A DNA stretch of 64,000 nt from Ambrosia x helenae (Eukaryota > Streptophyta > Magnoliopsida > Asterales > Asteraceae): the NCBI GenBank assembly GCA_030844895.1, contig CM061230.1, positions 598,705-662,704 of the forward strand, read 5' to 3'. Shown in pieces: positions 35,418-46,858 of the stretch. Every line of letters starts with the position of its first letter. The stretch's first letter is position 1. Made by a program: the position numbers and the translations under genes. Below the pieces are notes generated by a model. The model was not told where the DNA came from and searched no databases. It saw nothing but the letters and a program-made list of their open reading frames with translations.

Positions 35418-37950
35418 TTCAGATTTTATTATATACATTTTTTTTTACCATCTTTAAACCATAACCAAACCATAACCCATTTACTTAACCCACTACAACC
35501 AACCCAACACACGAGCCCAACAGCAGGTCGGCCCACCAGATAACCAGGCCCAAGCCTGCTTTTCCCCTTCCCTTTAGTTGTTAAAAAGAAAAAAATTAAA
35601 AGGGTCCCTGCTCGGATTCGAACCCGGACCAAACCCCCACACACACACACGCGTGACCATCTGTGCTACACTTGAAATCTGATTTAACCTCAACCTTTAT
35701 TTTATTTAACCCTTCCATCGCTATTTCCTTTTTCCTTTGGTATCTGCTACTGCTGCGCGTAATAAACAAGAAGAAAAGGAAACAATAGTCAACAAGCTGA
35801 ATTCTAGGATCAATAATCACGAATTAATGCGTAGGTTTGACCGGGAATCATCAAGCACGTGTAATGAAGGATTCATTTCGCGTATTGTATACATTATCAC
35901 AGTCAAAAGCTTCCTTTTTTATGATCAATCACGCGCACACATTCATTCGTGGTCAAGCTTTCCAATTTGACGAACCAGGTCCTATCACTATAAATTGGAC
36001 ATCATTAGGCATTCACAACTCGCCACTAATTCTTTCTACACCTCTAATTCCTTGTAACAATCCTGCTGTTCTTGAGTTTGGTTCAAAGTTGACTTTTCAG
36101 ATGACCGAGTCACATACCCGAATTCGTAAGTGTTAGATCTTGTTTTTTTTGTGGGTTTCACTCATCGGCCCTACACGATCAATAGCCCAAAGATTCAGGG
36201 GCTATTGATCAACAATTGTGATGATTTGGAAACTAGGGCTCGAAATATTAAGAATTGGGGAAGAACACTTGAATCTGTTATTGTATATAAGTATTTTCAA
36301 TCCATAAATATACAACCAGCTGGTATAGACCAGCTGGTATACACGCATGTGGAGATAAGGAATGAACCGGCCAGATGGCCAGGTTCGAGTCCCACAAGCA
36401 CCATTTTTTTTAAAAAAGCTTAACTTATATATATATATATCCATTTATATATTTAAAATTCATTTTAAAATACCAAAACCCTTTTATAAATTCTACAAAA
36501 ATTATATTATGTTGATCTGATGAGAAAGTTCATTACCTAAATTTTAGTTTTTCAAAAATAATTTATTTAATATATATTATTAATAATACAAGTTTATTCA
36601 TTTATATTTATTAAATTCTATAAAAATATCTAAACGATTTTATTAAATCTCACAAAAATTATCCTAAACTTGTATATTCTTAAACATTCCAGAATATATT
36701 TTTATTTCAGAAAAATCGTTTATTTTATATTTTTAATTAATTTTTGTTAGTTTTAATCATAAATAATTCATAACAAATTCATTTTACAATATTTTTGTAC
36801 CAAATTTTACATAAATTGTTTCTATTCATCTAGAACTGAAATACAATTTTTAAATTCAGAAATTCTTTGATTTCAATATTTTTCGATATTAAAGTCATAT
36901 TTTGACAATTTGAAATAATCAGATTTAAATATTCACAAGAAAATAATTCTATAAAAATTATTTTCATACTTAAAACCTTATGTTGTGACTATATTCAATT
37001 TAAAATTTACAAAAGACTTTTGTTTATATATTTACCAAATTTCTCTTAATTAGTTAACAATTTATTTATTAATCAAAACGAATACTTATCCCCAAATTCG
37101 AAGCCCTAGAAATACACGTATCCTAGAGTTATTTCCCTTACACATTATCAAATTCTTTAGGTTGATACTTTGAGATAGTTCCAACACATATTTCGTTGTC
37201 CAAGTCCAATTTCAAGTTACTACGTGAACTGTGAGTATTCCTATCCCCTTTTTACTTTTATACATTTTTGGGGTGATTCATGTACACTATTACAAATTTC
37301 AAATACAAGTTTACATTTTCACAATACAATTCTAGTACTATGTGCATTGCTTACAACGTGCTTTATGCTTAAACAATACATGTGGAATACATTTGTACTT
37401 AGTGAAATCATTAACATGGTACAAGCCGACCTTAACATTGGATAGCGCTATTTGGATTGACAACCCGCCTAGATTGATTCTCCCCCTTTTTCATCGGAGA
37501 ATCCGTGGCCATTGTTAAGTTATCATCCATTTATTGGTTGAGTACACTACAGTTCATACAGTACATTATACAGTCACAGGGTTGATTTCGCTCATTTGTA
37601 TGATACATAGTTTACATATTTGCACAGTAGCTTGCACTTGAATTGTATAACTTTTTAACCTACTATATATATCAAATCTAGGAATGCTCACCAACATTTC
37701 ATATGTTGACCAAAATCTATTTGTACATGTTTCAGGTGCAGTTTGATCTAGTGCTTTAACAAGAGACATTTAGTGCTTTATTTTAATTCAGTTATTTCAA
37801 TATTTACATTTCATTTAGACAATGTAATTTCCATTTCCATGTAAGACAATTTTGATTATTCAATAATATTTACATTTTAGTACCATGAGCTTTTGAACAA
37901 TCGTCACTACGTGGCACCTCGATGATTCCGCCATCGGTTGGGGTGTTACA
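35343..37950 (+). mobile_element. Right LTR of the 7.8-kb element
   Basis: Nearly identical to 30123-32724. It begins TGTGACATCC and ends GTGTTACA, followed by AAAAG. The (TAA)n run is about two units longer than in the left LTR. Confidence 0.92.
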
Positions 37951-37955
37951 AAAAG

Positions 37956-40465
37956 GGAGGTGCTGAGATATTTTATGAGACATTTTTTTAGCATCATAAA
38001 AGAAGACCGGTATTATTATGTAGTAACTTGAAACAGGTGGATGAAGCAGGTAGGGATGATCTTATAGCCCCTTTTTCTAAAAAGGAGATTCGGGATGCAA
38101 TTTTTGATTGTGGCTTGATAGAGCTCCGGGGCCGGATGGTTTCAACTTCAAGTTCGTTAAGCATTATTGGAAATATCTAAAGGAGGATTTTTTAGACTTA
38201 TGACTAATTTCCATAAAACGGGAGTCATAAGTAGAGGGTGTAGTACTTCCTTTATTACCTTGATTTCTAAAACTAAGACTCCGGTTGGGTTAAAGGATTA
38301 TAGGCCTATTAATCTTGTGGGAGTTATAAGCAAGGTAATTTCGAAGGTGGGGGCTGGAATGATTAAGAACATTATTAGTATGGTGATCTCTGAGACCCAA
38401 TCCGCATTTCTAAAAGATAGATATATTTTGGACGGTCCTTTAATAATAAATGAGTTGATTGGGTGGTTGAAGAAGAATAGTAAATGCGCTTTTGCAGTCA
38501 GCAAGATCCACGATTCTGGTTAACGGGTCAAACGGGTTTTCCTGCTAAGTGGTGTTCGTGGGTCAATGGGATTTTGCAGTCAGCAAGATCCGCGATTCTG
38601 GTTAACGGGTCTCTTACATATGAATTTCATTGCGAAAAAGGCCTTAGAAAGGAAGACCCGTTTTCTCCTTTTCTGTTTCTTATTGTTATGGAGGCGTTGG
38701 CAAGTATTTTATCTAAGGCAAGTAATTTGGGTGAGCTTGAAGGCCTTAGGGTGTCGTATGGTGGTCCTATTATGTCACATCTATTTTATGCAGATAATGC
38801 TCTTATAATGGGGAAATGGTCATTAGAGAATATTGAGAAAGTGGTGCGGCTTCTCAGAATTTTCTATATATGTTCCAGTATGAAAATAAATATTCATAAG
38901 TCGCACTTGTTTGGGTTGGGAGTTAATGGGGGGAGGAAGTTAATAGATTGGCGGCCATTATTGGTTGTAAGGTGGCCGAGATGCCTTTTGTATACTTGGG
39001 GATCATGGTTGGATCAAACATGAATAGGGTGGAGCATTGGAACCCGGTGATTGACACTATAAGATCCCGATTACAATCATGGAAGGTGAAAACTCTATCG
39101 ATGGGAAGAAGATTGACTCTTATTAAGGCGGTCCTATCGAGTCTTCCTATATATTTTTTCTCACTCTATAAAGCCCCGGTGGGAGTGATAAATAAAATCG
39201 AGAGCATCATGAAGCACTTCTTATGGGCAGGTACAAATGATGGTAGGAAGCGTCATTGGGTGGCTTGGCATGTGGTTACTACATCTAAAAAAGAGGGGGG
39301 GGGGGGGGTTGGGAGTTTCTAAGTTGGAATATGTCAATGCCGCTTTATTGACAAAGTGGGCTTGGAGATTCAAAAAAGAGAGGGGTAGCTTATGGTGCAA
39401 GGTTATATAGGTGGTTCATGGGGGTCGGGGCGGGTGGGGTTTTCGCCTATTCAACATAAGTATACAGGTTGCTGGAAATCTCTGGTCATGTTCCTGGAAA
39501 ACTTGAACAAGACGGGAAAGGGATCGAGTATTATATCAGATGCAAGGTAGGAAAGGGGGAGGAAGTCTGATTCTGGAAAGATTTATTGTTTGGTATGACT
39601 AAACTTATGGACCGATGGCCTTGCTTGTTCCAACTAGAGAGAAATAAAACTTGCCTTGTTAAGGATCGGTTTACATGGGATGGGAATTTGGTCAACTTGC
39701 TAGTAAATTGGTATAAAAGTCCTGGTTCCATGGAAGAATTATCCAAGATGCAAGATGTGGATTTTTTTGCAAAGCCAAGTGGTTCTCAATGATGTCCGGG
39801 ATAGGTGGATGTGGGATGACGGATCTCTTAATTTTTCTGTTTCGCAGGTTAAAAAGCTATTGAGGAATGAGCGGGATCTACGTCGTCAGTAGGTTATGAA
39901 ATGGGAGTCTTGGGTCCTGCTTAAGGTGAACTTGTTGGTTTGGAGAGCTGAAATGGATCGGGTTCCGACTAGGCTTGCTTTGGTTTGAAGACATATTCCT
40001 ATCCTAGATGTTACATGTCTGATGTGCGAGGCTGAAGAGGAAAGCTTGAATCATCTTTTCATCGGATGCGACTTTGCTTTTGGTGTTTGGAGCTTAGTTG
40101 GGAGGTGGTGCAAAATGAATACTATTTTCGTTTGTGATTTTGAAGATCTTTTATTGATGTACAAGAACGTCTAAGGTACGAAGTGGGTGAAGAAAGTTGT
40201 TCGGGTATTCTCATGATCACAGTTTGGACTATTTGGAAGAAGCGTAATAGAAAGGTTTTTGAAGGGGGTCTCCTAAGGTCATCAAGGTTATTGCTAAATT
40301 GAAATTGTTGGCGTTTTTATGGCTTAAGAGTAGGGCTAGATTTAAATCTATTAATTGGAAGGATTGGTGTGTTTATCCTATGTATATGTTGTCAAGTTGT
40401 TTTGGCGGACCTTGTTTTGAGGTTCGACGGTTTTGTTATTGAAGTTCACTGTTCAAAAAAAAAGT
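37956..40465 (+). mobile_element. L1-type LINE, 3' part with RT and short A tail
   Basis: Continues the LINE cut at 30122. It carries the RT domain (38.1-38.9 kb), post-RT region and zf-RVT domain, each broken by frameshifts, and ends CTGTTCAAAAAAAAA at 40456-40465. The last 60 bases resemble the small LINE tail at 59947-60040 on the other strand. Confidence 0.85.
38130..40440 (+). pseudogene. LINE ORF2 reverse transcriptase and zf-RVT region, frameshifted
   Basis: Fragments read in order: GPDGFNFKFVKHYWKYL (38125-38200, across a shift), LISKTKTPVGLKDYRPINLV and SAFLKDRYILDGPLIINELI (38167-38523), then GLRKEDPFSPFLFLIVMEAL and HLFYADNALIMGKW (38484-39023), where the usual FADD catalytic box is YADN. 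Then MPFVYLGIMVGSNM..WKVKTLSMGRRLTLIKAVLSSLP (38948-39322) and a degenerate zinc-binding tail. A G14 run at 39295-39308 and stops near 39400, 39890 and 40170 show that it is dead. Part of the palm is replaced by a duplicated 38-bp segment. Confidence 0.88.
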
Positions 40466-40513
40466 TATTTTAAAGTATATAGAAAATATCATCCACATAT
40501 TTTAGTCTAAATT

Positions 40514-40516
<3 letters not shown>

Positions 40517-40548
<32 letters not shown>

Positions 40549-40549
40549 T
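40517..40549. repeat. (TA)n(CA)n microsatellite
   Basis: TA run followed by a CA run just beyond the LINE end. Confidence 0.9.
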
Positions 40550-40584
40550 TAGGATATGCATTTATAAACAATCGTGAGCTTTTC

Positions 40585-40765
40585 TTATCAGGGTCAAGTT
40601 ATACCACACAATGTAACAAAAATTAAACGAGTGTAAAGGATACAAAAAACACAATGGATCGTGAAATATAACGCAATGCCTCACAAAATATAACACAATG
40701 CCAATAAAATAACGCAATGAATCACAGAAATGACACAATGACGAAAATAAAGAAAAGACACAATA
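40585..40765 (+). repeat. ACACAATG repeat family, copy C
   Basis: Shares GGATACAAAAAACACAATGG and spaced CACAATG words with copies A and B but lacks their right flank, apparently truncated by the next element. Confidence 0.7.
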
Positions 40766-40840
40766 CAACATTCAACCTTCATTTTCTTCTTCAACCACAT
40801 TCAATACTTCAATTTCTTTTTCTCCAACTCAATCAAAACG

Positions 40841-41205
40841 ATGGTGCATTGGACAGAAGAGGAAGAACTTGTGTTAATCACTGCGTACAACAATGTGCAC
40901 GGTGATGGCGCTGCAACTAGTCGGGGTAGTCAAAGTCGGGCTCCACAATGGGCTAAAGTTTTAGCCGAGTTTGGTAAGTTTGTCGGGGAAACACAATTTA
41001 GTTTTGATTAAATCTCCCATAAGTATAGGGACCTCAAATCGAAGTGCCAAAAATTTGAATGATTTTATAAAAATGTCAAAAACGAACTCCCCAACAAAAG
41101 TGAAGATGTGGTCATAGCATCCACTTACGTCGAGTATGTTTTCGAGACCAAGTACGACGTTACACAAGTTTCGGTGTGTCAAATGTTACGCCCAACATTA
41201 AGTTA
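40841..41205 (+). pseudogene. Myb/SANT-like DNA-binding protein, Harbinger-type, degenerate
   Basis: Conceptual reading in one frame gives MVHWTEEEELVLITAYNN, then APQWAKVLAEF, ISHKYRDLKSKCQKFE and KNVKNELPNKSEDVV, with in-frame stops after FSFD and KFE. The Trp-Glu-Glu start and the layout match the Myb/SANT-like ORF1 protein carried by plant PIF/Harbinger transposons and related host trihelix-like proteins, which bind transposon ends. Stops make it a pseudogene. The assignment rests on motif resemblance only. Confidence 0.55.
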
Positions 41206-42309
41206 GGTTTTATATTTTCTAGTTATTTAATGTATATATAATGTTTTCTTATTTAATGTAATGTTTTTTTTTGTTATTTATTGTGATGTTTCTATTTTTA
41301 TCTAATGTAATGTTTTTTATTTTATTTAATGTAATGTTTTTTTTATTTTATTTAATATAATATAATGTTTTTTATTATATTTCATCTAACATTATTAAAA
41401 TAAAAAAAAATGGATAAAGCCATTGCTCACCTTGAGTCACAACAGGGTCAAGTGATTAAGCTCAAGCTTTATCCATTGCCATGTTAGCATTCATGTGGCA
41501 TGAAATGACAGAATAATATTTGTGCTCACCTTGAGCCACAACACATAGTCTAAGGTGGTGTTCCTTTTTGTGGACTGTAATGGAATTGGAATTCGCACGG
41601 GAACTATAATTTTTTTGGAGTGTAGGGGTGTGTGCGCGTGTGCGTGTGTTTCATAGAATAAAATGTAATATGGATGAAATTCTAATGTGGATTCTCATTT
41701 GTATGTTAGTGTTCAATTCCAGTTTCAATTCTTTATTTTGTTCAAATGAATGACATAGAAAATGAAAGATATCTAGATTCCATTTCAATCCGTAAAACGA
41801 ACTTTACATAAAAATAAGATGACTCTGAATGTTGCATCTGTTGGTTTAATCCTAAGTTGGGGTGAAAAGTGAAAGAAGCCAAAAGTTGAAGGGTCGTTAT
41901 GTAACTCTTGGTAAAATAAATTAGAGATAAATGTTAGTTTAATTAAATAGTTTTAGTTTATTAGATAGATAAGTATTTGAGTTTTAATATTGGTTTAGAA
42001 AAACTTGTTTAGATTTAGTATAAATAGATTGGTAGGGTTAATGTTTTATGTGTGGTTTTGATTTCTTAGTGAAAAAGACTTTGTGTCTAATATTGTTCTT
42101 CGTTTTTTATCGTGATCGATCCAATTAGCTCCAACAGCATCCATTTCATCCGTCAGTGCAAGTCTTTGGTAAAACGCAACATGAGTAAATTTTACGCACA
42201 TATCACCAATATAACACCAACGGTTTCGAAATATATGTAACCAAATGGAAAAAGATACTTAGGTATCACGTAATAAGAAATACCTTGTCCTATTTACTTG
42301 TATTAGTGT
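41206..42309. other. AT-rich interval with TAATGTTTTT-rich stretch
   Basis: 41215-41400 is dominated by short ATTTAATGTAATG.TTTT units. The string GCTCACCTTGAG(C/T)CACAAC occurs twice (about 41424 and 41523) and may mark transposon ends. No gene seen. Confidence 0.4.
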
Positions 42310-42538
42310 TTCACGTAGCAAAGTAGGCATTTATAACTATCCTTTGGTCATGGAATTTATGTGATTCGGATAGGGTGTTCTTTGGGTATCCATGGATCAT
42401 GGGGTGTAACTCTTTGGGTGTTGTGTTGATTTTATCTAGTCGGTGGATTGTAAATAGGTGGCCAGCGACCTGCTGGTCATTTTGGGTTTTAATAAAATGT
42501 TTCGTTTGACTGTTAAAAAAAATAATAATAATAATAAC
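42310..42538 (+). mobile_element. LINE 3' end fragment with A/AAT tail
   Basis: A GT-rich 3' UTR ending TTTTGGGTTTTAATAAAATG ... GTTAAAAAAAATAATAAT, the typical end of plant L1 elements. No coding part remains. Confidence 0.6.
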
Positions 42539-42779
42539 CAAGTTTCTTTTTTACTTATTAACAATGTTTAAATTAAATGATCATATCAAACTAACGAAAT
42601 GGCTATGGTTCTTATAAAATGGAATATAACGAAAATAATATTGACTATGTCTAATAACAAAATAAACATGTCTAACGGCTAAATCATCAATAACAAGAAT
42701 GTGCATTCTTTACAAGTGTCGAAAAGGCTAAGTTGTAGCCATGATGTCCAAAATAAGCTACATTTGGCTTTATTTGAAA

Positions 42780-43110
42780 ACGGCTAAATTATAGGGGTTA
42801 GATTTATATTGAATTTTATGTTGAAACGACCAAATTTAGGGATCTTACCCTAAAAGCTAAACTTTAGGGGCTTAGATTTATTTTGAATATTTTTTTTTAT
42901 TAAAACGGCTAAAATTTAGGGGGTTTTAGGTGTTAAATTGAAACCCCCAACCTGAAATGGCTAAAGTTTAGGGGTTTTTAAATTGAAAATGGCTACTTTA
43001 GTTGTTAGATTTATTTTGGAATTCTCATTTAAATGGCTAAATTTTAGGGAGTTTTAGGGTAAAAATGATTTGGCTAAAGTTTAGAGGCTTCAAATTAAAG
43101 CCATTTCAAA
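42780..43110. repeat. Degenerate repeat of GGCTAAA(N)TTTAGGGG
   Basis: About seven diverged units, roughly 35-60 bp apart, each with (A/T)GGCTAAA.TTTAGGG and often TTAGATTTATTTTGAA. Confidence 0.75.
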
Positions 43111-43189
43111 GGTATTAGCCTATAACAATGTTTATTTTGGTAATTAAATGTGTTATGTTCATTTCAGTGATTTTCTCTTGATAAACCGA

Positions 43190-44400
43190 GTTTTAAAAAG
43201 TCTAATCAAGCAAACCAATACGCAAAACCGATGGAGCTCGTTCCCGTTAAACAAATATGGTACATGGTGTTGGAGCGCAATTGTTAAAGTTGGAGATACT
43301 ATGAAGTTACGAGATAAAAATATACATGGGTTGATTAAAGGGGTAGTGGGTAATGGTAGCAATGTGCGTTTTTTGTTGGATTGGTGGCATGGAGAAGGAT
43401 GTTGAAAGACAAATGGCCTTGTTTATTTATCCTTGATGCGGACAAAAGTTGCTCGATTGCTAGTCGCGTTACTCGAGATGGTTTCGTTGGTCATTGGGTT
43501 CGAGAGCCGAGTGGAGATGAGGATGTCCGACAGCTTCAAGAATGTGTTGCCGCTATGATCTCGGTTGAATTGGGTAGGGATGAGCATACGGTCCCGAAAA
43601 CCGATCCCGTACCGAACCGATACCGAACCGAGGGTGTTCAGTATCGGTATCGGTACCCACATTTAGAGGTTTTCGGTTTCGGTATTATCGGTATCGGTAC
43701 GGGATCGGTATGGTATCGGTATTTTAAGGTAAAATACCGATACCACACCGGTACCGTACCGATACCGAACCGATACCGATACCGTACCGGTATAATCGGT
43801 ATCGGTATCGGTATCGGTATTGTCGGGATCGGTATCGGTTCGGTACCGATACCGTCCCGAGCTCATCCCTAGAATTGGGTACATACTTGGATAGATGGGC
43901 TCTGACTGATGGGAATTCAGACTTTCACCGTAAGTGCGGTGAAAAAGATCTTAATTAAACAAAGGGATTTTCCACTTTATTATCGGATGCAATAGGTCTC
44001 ATGGATTCCCTTAAAGTGCAACATATAATTGTGGCGTTTGGAGATGGATCGTATTCCAACCCGGCCACCCGGGTTGCCCTGACGAGAAGAAATGTGGGTA
44101 TCCTGAATTCGACTTGTGTCTTGTGTGATTATGACACCGAGTCTAATGAGCACCTATTCACGTCTTGTGGTTTCACGTTTGGGGTTTGGATAAAAATTGG
44201 GAGTTGTAAGTTTTTAAACAAGCGGTCGGAGGTAAAATCATTCATGGTATAGTTATGGTTACGTGTTGGGATATTTGGAATGCGAGGAATGACAAGATCT
44301 TCAAGGGCATCGAGGCTAAAGTTCAAGATATCGTAGCGAATGTGAAAACTTTAGCTTTGGGCTATAAACACAACGCTCACTATAAACATAGGCACATAGC
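43190..44400 (+). pseudogene. LINE ORF2 C-terminal fragment, split by a MITE
   Basis: Reads NKYGTWCWSAIVKVGDTM..VGNGSNVRFLLDWWHGEG, then in another frame LKDKWPCLFILDADKSCSIASRV, then after the MITE NPATRVALTRRNVGILNSTCVLCDYDTESNEHLFTSCGF (zf-RVT). Order and motifs match the LINEs at 12.7 and 39.6 kb. Frameshifts and stops show decay. The frame at 43381-43872 is a chimera of LINE and MITE and is not a protein. Confidence 0.85.
43575..43871. mobile_element. hAT-type MITE filled with GGTATCGGTA words
   Basis: TAGGGATGAGC at the left and GCTCATCCCTA at the right, flanked by a perfect 8-bp duplication GAATTGGG (43567-43574 and 43872-43879). The 297-bp interior is almost entirely CGGTATCGGTA/TACCGATACCG words in both orientations. 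Removing it rejoins the LINE. Confidence 0.92.
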
Positions 44401-44496
44401 AATATAGCATGCATATATGGTAAATATGCTAATTTTGGTTTCAGAAGGTCAAAACCTTAGGACAAACAAACAGATACAAACATAACCCGAAAACAC

Positions 44497-45523
44497 CTAA
44501 ATTCTTAGCTCGGCGCACCCAAGTATGGTCCCCCGACACCGGGTCATGGAAGCGGCTTTCTGCCACACGGGCCTCTCGTTCCCAAGCGTCAAAACGTCGA
44601 CATCAGACATCTTCTGAATATCCCAGTTCCACCCTTCCGGCCCGATCACACCTCCAATCACATAAATATCATCCCGAAAACCCATCATGGCGAACCCGAT
44701 TCGCCTCTTGAATTCTGAAGCCGATATCACTACTTTCCTCGAGTACTGGTCTTGTTTGTATATAAGCCCGTGACTCATCACGAATAACGACCCTTTAACC
44801 ACCGTCATCGGGCCCTGTACCCACGAATGCTCGTGAACCCTCCACCCGTCTTTGGTTAACACCTGAACCGTCGTCAAACCCTTGTGCACTACGTGCACTT
44901 CGCCTCCTATTACGAACCCGGTACACCCTGAGTTATGCGTAAGGTGAAGATCGGGGATTGTAATCCAAACGTCTTTCTCAGGATCGTAAACTTCAGCTTT
45001 GGATATTGATTTTCGACACGTTGTAAACCCACCTGCGACCAATATCTTCCCGTTTAACACACAACATGCAAACATCGTCCGCGGAACAATCATGGCAGCC
45101 CGTTGGGACCATCGCCGGATCACTGGGTCATAAGCCCACACTCGTTTGTTGCAAAGCTCCCGTCTTGGTCACCGGTCAACGGGTCAACCGCGTCACTACC
45201 GCCACCTAGGACAAACAGTTTACCTGCGGTCGATACAACACCGAAATGGGCCAAATTTCTAACTTTTGAAGGAAGGATAGGGAGAGTAATCCAAAGGTCT
45301 CGCTTCGGGTCATAAATCTGCCACACGTTTTCTGGGTCGAATGCGCATACACATAAAAGATTTTCACGAGCGTTGACTTCTTCACGGGCTCTGTACAGCT
45401 CTGTGCTGTGAACTGCTTCCCGCCAGAACGACATATTACTTCTAGTTTTGCGAATTGGAAGAACGGGACGCGTGCTAGACATCTGATAGCAACAGCGTCG
45501 GGGAGACCTTCAATGAGAACCAT
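44497..45523 (-). CDS. SKIP30: F-box/kelch-repeat protein, SKIP30 type (two frameshifts)
   Basis: Substrate receptor of an SCF-type E3 ubiquitin ligase, by family. The F-box (MVLIEGLPDAVAIRCLARVP) binds SKP1/ASK proteins and the kelch repeats bind the substrate. Kelch signatures: LLCVCAFDPENVWQIYDP, GKLFVLGGGSDAV, GKILVAGGFTTCRKSIS and DDIYVIGGVIGPEGWNWD; the end is TRCRGTILGC. The length, about 342 codons, fits SKIP30, a protein of about 350. The start is the ATG at 45523, just before the F-box. Two single-base losses break the frame, near 45426 (between KLEVICR and WREAVHS) and near 45141 (between SFATNE and WAYDP). Without them the frame is open throughout. It is either a recent pseudogene or carries assembly errors. 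No intron within the CDS. Confidence 0.85.
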
Positions 45524-45613
45524 TATTACTACAGTATATAGCAACCTGCTAAGAACCAAAGACATCAATACCCTTCAACTGTGAGACACGATACGTTAAC
45601 TGATTAACTGCTA

Positions 45614-45614
<1 letters not shown>

Positions 45615-45653
<39 letters not shown>
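45615..45653. repeat. Poly-A run of about 39
   Basis: On the plus strand upstream of the minus-strand F-box gene, so it is not a retrocopy tail of that gene. It abuts a MITE at 45658. Confidence 0.95.
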
Positions 45654-45655
<2 letters not shown>

Positions 45656-45657
45656 TA

Positions 45658-45852
45658 AAGGGGTGCTTGGGATTGCTTATTAAAATGAGTTACTTGGTTT
45701 TTAAAATAAGCAACTCCAAATTGTTTATGCAAAACAATCACATAAGCTGTTTGGCAAGCAATCCCTAAAACCCTCGAAAACAACTTATTGTTGTACCCAA
45801 ACGCAATAAGTAGATTAGCAGTTTTAATAAACAATACCAATCATCCCCTATA
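45658..45852. mobile_element. MITE of the GGGGTGTTTGGGATTGC family
   Basis: Left end GGGGTGCTTGGGATTGC and right end CAATACCAATCATCCCC form imperfect terminal inverted repeats. Relatives are at 46725-46858, 54440-54593, 55003-55190 and 58850-59022. Confidence 0.6.
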
Positions 45853-45945
45853 ACAAGGCTACAAAGAAAGAAGTTAAACAGTGATCAGATGTATTGTTTT
45901 AGAAGGCGTGGCCAAGGTGTGAGGCGAGCAAAAACATGCCTCGGG

Positions 45946-46362
45946 CTTGGTTTTAAAAAGCGCGAAGCGCACAAAAGCGACGAGGTTTAAAATCGAGGCG
46001 CAAAGCGCAAAAGCGGTGGGCTTTACGTATGCGAGGCGCAAGACGAATATGTATAATTTTTTTATATATGTTATAGGTTTTTAGCATCATTTACCCAAAA
46101 TAGAGATACAAATAAGGTTTATATATGATTTAACTTAAATGTACAACATTTTTAGCTACATGTATAACAATTTTAAGCACAAAAACACCTCATGTACGAA
46201 AAGCGCGCTTTTATTGCGCTTTTTTGGCCAAAAAAGCGTGCTTTTCATGCGCTTTTTGCGCTTTTCGTACGATGCTCGCCTAGTGTTCCATAAGGCGCAC
46301 AGATTGGCGCCTAGATGCGCTTCGCGCTTAAGCACACCTTGAGCGCGCTTTTTAAAACCAAG
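45946..46362. mobile_element. hAT-type MITE filled with AAAGCGC/GCGCTTT words
   Basis: A 19-bp perfect terminal inverted repeat (CTTGGTTTTAAAAAGCGCG), flanks GCCTCGGG and GCCTCAGG (7 of 8). The interior is full of GCGCTTTT and AAAAGCGC words. Non-coding, 417 bp. Confidence 0.82.
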
Positions 46363-46724
46363 GCCTCAGGGCTAGAGGTGGCGCCTCATGTACTTATGGG
46401 TCAAAATTAGTAAAATTTAGGGCATGTAGAAGACTGATATGTAAACACCAAAACAAGTAAACAACCGAAAGGGATTAATAACTTATAAAAGGTTGAAACG
46501 TAAAACATATGAGAGACCGGAGACAAATCTTCTGATTGTAAATAAAGCTTATTTGGTTGTAAATAGAACAACAACTAGCGCACATAAAGCTCTCCCCTCA
46601 AGCCTCGGCTTTTAGGACCTAAACGCCTTGGATCTCTCACGCTTTTTTTAAAGCAAGTTAGGCATGTAAAACATAAACCTTCATGAAGACTTGAACAGCT
46701 ACAAGCAACGAAACACATAACGGC

Positions 46725-46858
46725 GTATTTGGGACTGCATACTCGCATATCAAAATAAGCAATTTCAAACGCTCCCAAAACCGTTTACGCCTATCTCAAT
46801 ACACAGTTAACCGGAACTACAAACCAATCCCAATCTCAATTCCCAAACACCCCCTTAA
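46725..46858. repeat. MITE relic, GGGGTGTTTGGGATTGC family
   Basis: CGTATTTGGGACTGCATA on the left and CAATTCCCAAACACCCCC on the right. Diverged. The rest of 46859-47440 is A-rich with nothing recognised apart from the proposed 5'-UTR exon. Confidence 0.5.

Larger units (their letters stand above)
30123..37950 (+). mobile_element. Non-autonomous LTR retrotransposon (LARD-like), complete
   Basis: A 7.83-kb element with two 2.6-kb LTRs (30123-32724 and 35343-37950), a tRNA-iMet primer site, a purine-rich tract before the right LTR and a perfect AAAAG target duplication. The 2.6-kb interior has no gag or pol ORF, so it must be mobilised in trans, as known for large retrotransposon derivatives. 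The primer site and the TTCGGGACGAAGTTTC string near 35311 recall chromovirus (Tekay-like) Ty3 elements, which suggests the partner lineage; this is inference. Confidence 0.9.

Noticed and set aside
30200..37769. Sets of identical small ORFs at 30.2-32.5 kb and 35.4-37.8 kb that look like a duplicated gene cluster
   Set aside because: They fall inside the two LTRs of one retrotransposon. No family signature is seen, and duplication is explained by the LTRs.
43381..43872. 163-codon ORF with a repetitive Tyr/Arg/Gly-rich C-terminal half
   Set aside because: It fuses a LINE fragment to the GGTATCGGTA MITE. The repetitive half is MITE DNA read through.
45615..45653. Poly-A run taken as a sign that the SKIP30-like gene is a processed retrocopy
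   Set aside because: It lies upstream of the minus-strand gene and on the wrong strand for its tail. It abuts a MITE instead.
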